Positions 59,863-64,000 of a DNA stretch of 64,000 bases are shown piece after piece. Origin of the DNA: Castellaniella hirudinis_A (GTDB taxonomy: Bacteria; Pseudomonadota; Gammaproteobacteria; Burkholderiales; Burkholderiaceae_B). The position numbers and the translations under genes are program-made. Numbering within the stretch: the first letter of the stretch is position 1; the number at the start of each line of letters is the position of its first letter. Location of the stretch: assembly GCF_047468865.1 (NCBI RefSeq), contig NZ_JBLGTV010000002.1, positions 310,001 through 374,000 on the forward strand, read 5' to 3'. The notes under the pieces were generated by a model. It saw nothing but the letters and a program-made list of their open reading frames with translations. It was not told the DNA's origin and searched no databases.

Positions 59863-60105
59863 ATGAGCGGTATCAACTTGGTGACCTTCATCACCGTCTG
59901 CATCCTGTTTGTCCTTGTCTTCGTGCTTATTTCCCGTGCGGAGGCAGCACTGCGAGTGGCCGAGAGTGAACTGAACTACTCGAAAGGTCTTCGAGAGGGC
60001 CGCGCCCTGCATATCAAAACAGGTGGCCACCTGGGCGATAGCAAATCCCCCGAAACCCGCGCCAATGCAGGCGGTGATGGTGGCCTGCCAAAGGGTGACG
60101 CATGA
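59863..60105 (+). CDS. Small phage membrane protein, 80 residues
   Basis: One N-terminal membrane helix (LVTFITVCILFVLVFVLI) and a charged C-terminal part. Starts one base after the previous stop and overlaps the next gene. Function unknown. Confidence 0.6.
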   Translation: MSGINLVTFITVCILFVLVFVLISRAEAALRVAESELNYSKGLREGRALHIKTGGHLGDSKSPETRANAGGDGGLPKGDA

Positions 60106-60455
60106 CCACCACCACCTTTTTCCTTGCCTTCGCCGCCACCATGATGGCCATCCCTACAGCCTTCATCGTTGCAGTGCTCCTGGCTCTGCTGGCGGGCTGG
60201 CTGCTGGTGTCCTTTCAGCAGTGGCGCGGTCGTAAGCGGTGGCGGGGAAGGGTGCAGGCCAAGCAGAAACGCCCCGGTGACGGCTGGGCGCAAGAGAGCA
60301 TCAAGAAGAACCTCAACAGCGCAGAGACGACGTACTTCACTGAGGCCGTGGTGACATATGCCGGCCCTGCTGAGGGCCTGCCTGATGATCCAAAGGAGCG
60401 CCACCGGCTGCTGAACGACTCCGCCTTTGTCGTCAAGCTCGAAGGGGAGTTCTGA
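60102..60455 (+). CDS. Phage membrane protein of unknown function, 117 residues
   Basis: An N-terminal hydrophobic region (residues 5-38) is followed by a basic segment (QQWRGRKRWRGRVQAKQKR) and an acidic end. Overlaps both neighbours by 1-4 bases. Confidence 0.6.
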   Translation: MTTTTFFLAFAATMMAIPTAFIVAVLLALLAGWLLVSFQQWRGRKRWRGRVQAKQKRPGDGWAQESIKKNLNSAETTYFTEAVVTYAGPAEGLPDDPKERHRLLNDSAFVVKLEGEF

Positions 60456-60784
60456 TGGCTGATGCGCGCTTGGATACCGAACAGATGATGCACGAGTTGC
60501 GCATCGTGTTCCCGACCCTCTGGATGCGTCCGTTGCGGGAATTCTCCCCGCGGTTTGAGCGCAGCGAGGGTATTTGGACAGGCAGTGATGATGGCCCTGA
60601 AATGCCGGGCGGGATGCCCATATTTGCGATGGGCTGCCCGGACCCGGACGAATACGACGGGCCGGTGCATCAAGGATTCATTGCGTGGCTGAAAGGGCGC
60701 GGTTGGTCCTGGGATCGTTGGGACGAGTCAACCTTCTTTCTGGTGCCGGATTCGTATTTTGATCTGCCGGCGGAGGCGGAATGA
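60455..60784 (+). CDS. Phage protein of unknown function, 109 residues
   Basis: An acidic, Trp-rich soluble protein (GFIAWLKGRGWSWDRWDEST). TGATG and ATGA type overlaps place it in the early operon. No domain is recognised. Confidence 0.6.
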   Translation: MADARLDTEQMMHELRIVFPTLWMRPLREFSPRFERSEGIWTGSDDGPEMPGGMPIFAMGCPDPDEYDGPVHQGFIAWLKGRGWSWDRWDESTFFLVPDSYFDLPAEAE

Positions 60785-61596
60785 CGGCACTTATTAAGTA
60801 TGAGGCTGCCCGCCACGCTCTCGCTGAAGCCAAAGCGGTCGATGAGGTCAAAGACCTTCGTGACAAGGCTGATGCTATGCGCATTTACGCGATGCAGGCC
60901 AAAAACAAATCGCTTGAGGTCGACGCGGCGGAAATTCGCATTCGCGCAGAGCGCCGTCTTGGCGAAATGATTGCCGCGCAGAAAGAGGCAATAGGCATGA
61001 ACCAAGGCACTCGCGGCCAGCTTCAGGGGCGCTCAGAATCCGGTGAATCTCTGGCGGTCGATACCAACGACCGCCAGAAAATCCCGACATTATCGGATGC
61101 AGGGATCAGCAAGGATCTATCCAGTCGCTCCCAAAAACTGGCCGCTGTTCCTGAAGATGAGTTCGAGGCAGAAGTTGCTGATTGGCGTGAACGCGTTCAG
61201 GAGGAAGGGCGTCGCGTCACCACACGGCTGGAACAAGCGGGCGACCGCGCACAAGCGAAATTGCCCGCATCGCCATCACAAGAAAAGAGCGCAGACCAAG
61301 CCATCATTGATGAATTGCGAGACGTCATTTCCAACCTGGAAGACGCCAACCGCGCACTGGAAGAACTGAACAAAGATATCGAAGCGGAAAACAAGGCGCT
61401 GCTGACTGCTGTAGACCCCGAGGTGCATGCCCTGGTCCAGAAGACTCAAGCCTATGCCGCCCAATTGGAACAGCGCCGTGACGACTTGATGGCCAGCGAA
61501 GCCAAGCTCATGTCGGAGCTTAAAAAAGCCGGACGTCAGATTGATCGTCTGGAAAAGGAATTGGCAGCCCTCAAACAAGGAGGTGGCAATGCCTGA
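60781..61596 (+). CDS. Conserved phage early protein with coiled coil, 271 residues
   Basis: The N-terminus KYEAARHALAEAKAVDEVKD, then KADAMRIYAMQAKNKSLEVD and EIRIRAERRLGEMI, is a conserved opening of early proteins in many siphophages, near ParB-like or replication genes. The C-terminal half (residues about 175-265) is a long coiled coil. Function is not established. Overlaps the helicase gene by 8 bases. Confidence 0.7.
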   Translation: MTALIKYEAARHALAEAKAVDEVKDLRDKADAMRIYAMQAKNKSLEVDAAEIRIRAERRLGEMIAAQKEAIGMNQGTRGQLQGRSESGESLAVDTNDRQKIPTLSDAGISKDLSSRSQKLAAVPEDEFEAEVADWRERVQEEGRRVTTRLEQAGDRAQAKLPASPSQEKSADQAIIDELRDVISNLEDANRALEELNKDIEAENKALLTAVDPEVHALVQKTQAYAAQLEQRRDDLMASEAKLMSELKKAGRQIDRLEKELAALKQGGGNA

Positions 61597-63124
61597 GATT
61601 TTGAGGCTACGCGATTACCAGCTGCCATCTGTCGAGGCGTTGCGCCAAGGCTTTCGTGATGGGCATCGCACACAAATACTGATGGCCCCAACCGGGTTCG
61701 GCAAGACGATTGTGGCGGCTCATTTACTGGATTTGACGGCCAAGAACGGCAAGCGGGCAGCTATTTTCGTGGATCGCGTGAATCTGGTGGATCAGACCAG
61801 CAAGGTTCTTTTTCGCTACGGGATTGATCATGGCATCGAAATGTCGGGCCACCACCGCCGCCGCGCCGAGCGCATTCAGGTGTGCTCAGTGCAGACCCTT
61901 GAGAAGCAAGAATCCTTTCCAGAGATTGATCTGTTGATTGTGGATGAATGCCACGACATGCGCAGCTTCGTCTCGAAAATCATCAAGTCGCGCCCAAAAA
62001 TGAAGGTCATTGGGCTGTCTGCAACGCCCTTCAAGAAGGGCCTGGGTGACCTATATAGCAATCTGGTGAATGTGTGCACCACCGACCAGCTGCTGGATGC
62101 TGGCGAGTTGGTGCGACTGATTCCGTATGCAGCCAAGCCCATTGATATGTCCGGGGCATCCACATCCGATGGCGAGTGGAAAAAAGAGGACGTCACTTCA
62201 CGCGGCATCCAGATCGTGGGTGACATCGTGGCCGAATGGCAGGACAAAACCCTAAAACACTTTGGCGGGCCTGTGAAGACGCTGGTTTTTTCCGCCTCTG
62301 TCGCGCACGGCGAGGAAATTTGTCGGCAGTTCAATGCCGCCGGCTACAACTTCCAGCAAGTGACCGGCGAAGACGGGGACAGAGAGCAGCGCCAGGATTT
62401 GATTGATGAGTTCAAAAAGCCCGATAGCGTCATTACGGGCTTAGTGGCTTGCGAGGTGTTTACCAAGGGCTTTGATGTGCAGGACATCCTGTGCGGCATC
62501 TCCGCCCGCCCATATCGGAAAAGCCTGTCTAGCCATATCCAACAGATGGGTCGCGTGATGCGCACGTCGCCAGGGAAAACAGGGGCGCTATGGCTGGATC
62601 ACTCCGGCAATTACATGCGCTTCCAGGATGACGTCGCTGATATTTACAAAAACGGCCTGTCTGTGCTGGCGGATGGCATTAAGCGGGATTCCGTCGTGCG
62701 CAAGGAGCCCACAGAGCGCGAAAAAGAAGACTGGACGTGTACGTGCGGCTATGTGTTTGCCCGCAGCTTAAAGGTGTGCCCGGGCTGCGGCAAAGAGCGC
62801 ATCCGACTCAATCTTGTTGAAAACGTCCCTGGCACACTTGAGGCCGTGGGGCACGCGCAGCCCGCCGCCCCCAAAGTACCAAAGTACCTGCAAGACAGGA
62901 CGTCTGTGTGGCGTCAGCTGTGTGGCCTGGCCAGGACATGGAAAAAGGATGACCTGGAGGCTGGGCGCAGGTTTGCCCAAGCTCAATACCGAAATCTGTA
63001 TGGGCATTTCTTTGATGGGCAGTATCAAGAAACAGCGCCAGAGGAAATCAGCAGCTCCCTGAAGCGTCGTGTGCTGACTGATATCAAAAAATACAAAACC
63101 AAGCAAAAGGCCGCACATGCATAG
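61589..63124 (+). CDS. DEAD/DEAH-box superfamily 2 helicase, phage replication
   Basis: A 511-residue helicase. RDYQLPSVEAL (Q-like), APTGFGKT (motif I, near residue 35), VDECHD (motif II), SATPF (motif III) and QQMGRVMRTSPGK (motif VI) are present. A zinc ribbon with C-x-C (WTCTCGYVF) and CPGCG follows near residues 390-410. It is likely to unwind DNA in phage replication together with the primase that overlaps its 3' end. The start at 61589 has GGAGG upstream. Confidence 0.9.
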   Translation: MPEILRLRDYQLPSVEALRQGFRDGHRTQILMAPTGFGKTIVAAHLLDLTAKNGKRAAIFVDRVNLVDQTSKVLFRYGIDHGIEMSGHHRRRAERIQVCSVQTLEKQESFPEIDLLIVDECHDMRSFVSKIIKSRPKMKVIGLSATPFKKGLGDLYSNLVNVCTTDQLLDAGELVRLIPYAAKPIDMSGASTSDGEWKKEDVTSRGIQIVGDIVAEWQDKTLKHFGGPVKTLVFSASVAHGEEICRQFNAAGYNFQQVTGEDGDREQRQDLIDEFKKPDSVITGLVACEVFTKGFDVQDILCGISARPYRKSLSSHIQQMGRVMRTSPGKTGALWLDHSGNYMRFQDDVADIYKNGLSVLADGIKRDSVVRKEPTEREKEDWTCTCGYVFARSLKVCPGCGKERIRLNLVENVPGTLEAVGHAQPAAPKVPKYLQDRTSVWRQLCGLARTWKKDDLEAGRRFAQAQYRNLYGHFFDGQYQETAPEEISSSLKRRVLTDIKKYKTKQKAAHA

Positions 63125-64000
63125 CGATATTGCTGCTGCTATTGCATGCATACCTGCCGACAACAGGGAGACCTGGGTGCTGATGGCGATGGCCGTCAAA
63201 TCCGAGTTGGGTAATGACGGGTTCGATATCTGGGACAAGTGGAGCCAGTCAGACGAGAAGGGCTACAACCCGGCTGACGCCAGATCGGTGTGGAAAAGCG
63301 TGAAGCCGTACGGCGGCACAACGATCTTGTCCCTGTTCAAACTGGCGCGACAGCATGGGTATCGCGGCCATGGAGAACAGGACCCAGAAAGACTCAGGAT
63401 ATCTGAGCGCGACCAAGCCGAGCGCCGCAGGCGCGATGCAGCGCTTGCCCGCCAAGAGGCACACAGACGACAGAGAAAAGCGCAAGAGGCAGCGCAGATC
63501 GTTGCCCAATGCCGCACGGATCATCACCCATATCTTGATCTGAAGGGATTCCCTGAAGATGTTGGGCTGATCGACTTTGATGGTCGCCTTGTCATCCCAA
63601 TGCGGGACGCCAGCAACTATAGCCGTATTGTCAGCCTGCAATGGATCGACGCCGATGGAACCAAGAAATTCATGCCGGGCGGCGCTGCAAAGAATGCGGC
63701 ATTCATCATAGGCAGCGGCCCTGAGTCTTGGTTGTGCGAGGGCTACGCAACAGGCCTATCCATACGGGCAGCACTGCGCACCATGTACCGCAAGTCCAGG
63801 GTGATTGTGTGCTTCTCAGCAGCCAATATCCGAACCGTAGCAGCCAGCATTCAAGGGCCTAAGTTTGTCGTGGCAGATCACGACGAAAACCGCGTGAGTG
63901 AGCGTTACGCCAGTCAGGCTGGGTGTTCGTACGGGATGCCACCAGACGTTGGCACCGACGCCAATGACTATCACCAGAAGGCCGGGGTATTTGCCTTGGC
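63117..64000 (+). CDS. PriCT-2/TOPRIM primase, partial at window edge
   Basis: 294 codons are visible; the gene continues beyond the right edge. Starts at ATG 63117 within the helicase stop. Residues about 10-80 (ETWVLMAMAVKSELGNDGFD, then NPADARSVWKSVKPYGG) are a PriCT-2 helical domain. After a charged Arg/Gln helix comes a TOPRIM-like part with WLCEGYATGLSIRAA (Glu) and FVVADHDEN (Asp-x-Asp). It should make primers for phage DNA replication, possibly with a helicase domain further on. Confidence 0.85.
   Translation, partial: MHSDIAAAIACIPADNRETWVLMAMAVKSELGNDGFDIWDKWSQSDEKGYNPADARSVWKSVKPYGGTTILSLFKLARQHGYRGHGEQDPERLRISERDQAERRRRDAALARQEAHRRQRKAQEAAQIVAQCRTDHHPYLDLKGFPEDVGLIDFDGRLVIPMRDASNYSRIVSLQWIDADGTKKFMPGGAAKNAAFIIGSGPESWLCEGYATGLSIRAALRTMYRKSRVIVCFSAANIRTVAASIQGPKFVVADHDENRVSERYASQAGCSYGMPPDVGTDANDYHQKAGVFAL

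Larger units (their letters stand above)
47071..64000. mobile_element. Prophage integrated at tRNA-Arg(CCG), right part outside window
   Basis: From the 3' part of the tRNA (likely attL core within 47071-47097), all genes to the window end are phage-like: integrase, excisionase, short overlapping genes, S24 repressor/Cro switch, replication helicase and primase. GC content and codon use are visibly lower than in the host part. The attR copy of the tRNA end is not in the window. No head, tail or lysis genes are present yet. Confidence 0.92.

Overview
The window is high-GC chromosomal DNA of a betaproteobacterium, most likely from the Alcaligenaceae (Bordetella/Achromobacter/Castellaniella type). 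The basis is the gene content (LeuA, HemE, PriA, a Rep/UvrD helicase, PrfC, RhlE, RpoN, Bfd-Bfr, several TRAP transporters, an AGCS symporter, a DUF1840 protein) and codon use. No species is assigned. About 47 kb of host chromosome is followed by about 17 kb of prophage that begins at a tRNA-Arg gene and runs off the right edge.

Host part. 1-1.1 kb: start of a secreted RHS-type protein and two small conserved genes. 1.1-4.3 kb: leuA and a YkvI-type permease. 4.3-6.1 kb: two type II toxin-antitoxin pairs and an orphan antitoxin copy. 6.1-7.4 kb: a MarR regulator divergent from a siderophore-interacting reductase. 7.5-15.6 kb: a catabolic island with a DctPQM TRAP transporter, a GntR/FCD regulator, PxpA, a fused PxpBC and a biotin carboxylase-BCCP protein. 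Matching operator palindromes stand before both halves, so uptake and a biotin-dependent carboxylation/hydrolysis of a lactam- or amide-like substrate are probably co-regulated. A 164-bp palindromic repeat ends this block. 15.9-19.8 kb: a cysteine-desulfhydrase-like enzyme, rpoN, and bfd-bfr with a Fur-box-like promoter. 19.9-22.2 kb: a TPP riboswitch in front of a flavin monooxygenase and a short-chain dehydrogenase. 22.2-31.5 kb: prfC, a LysE exporter, rhlE, lemA with a TPM protein, and a DUF3482 GTPase with a DUF2868 membrane protein. 31.6-36.6 kb: a TAXI-TRAP transporter with DUF1850, and an AGCS symporter. 36.8-43.3 kb: a Fis-type regulator, hemE, an AT-rich segment with DnaA boxes, priA and a Rep-like helicase. 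43.4-47.1 kb: a small unknown protein, enoyl-CoA hydratase, nitronate monooxygenase, a dihaem cytochrome c and tRNA-Arg(CCG).

Prophage (about 47.1 kb to the end). Integrase and excisionase are at the left end. A long leftward operon of small, stop-start-overlapping genes follows. It includes an Ash-like and an ORF6N (antirepressor-like) gene and is headed by a structured leader resembling phage C4 antisense RNA. Next come accessory genes: a Fic AMP-transferase-like protein, a DcdV/AvcD-type anti-phage dCTP deaminase coupled to an unknown 72-residue protein, and a 45-residue exported YHYH protein. Then comes a divergent switch of S24 repressor versus Cro/YdaS with palindromic operators, and rightward early genes leading to a DEAD/DEAH helicase and a PriCT/TOPRIM primase cut by the window edge.

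Most interesting are the dCTP deaminase module, the TPP riboswitch controlling genes not normally linked to thiamine, and the PxpABC-biotin carboxylase cluster. Also notable are the C4-like leader RNA and a DnaA-box/AT-rich segment beside hemE.
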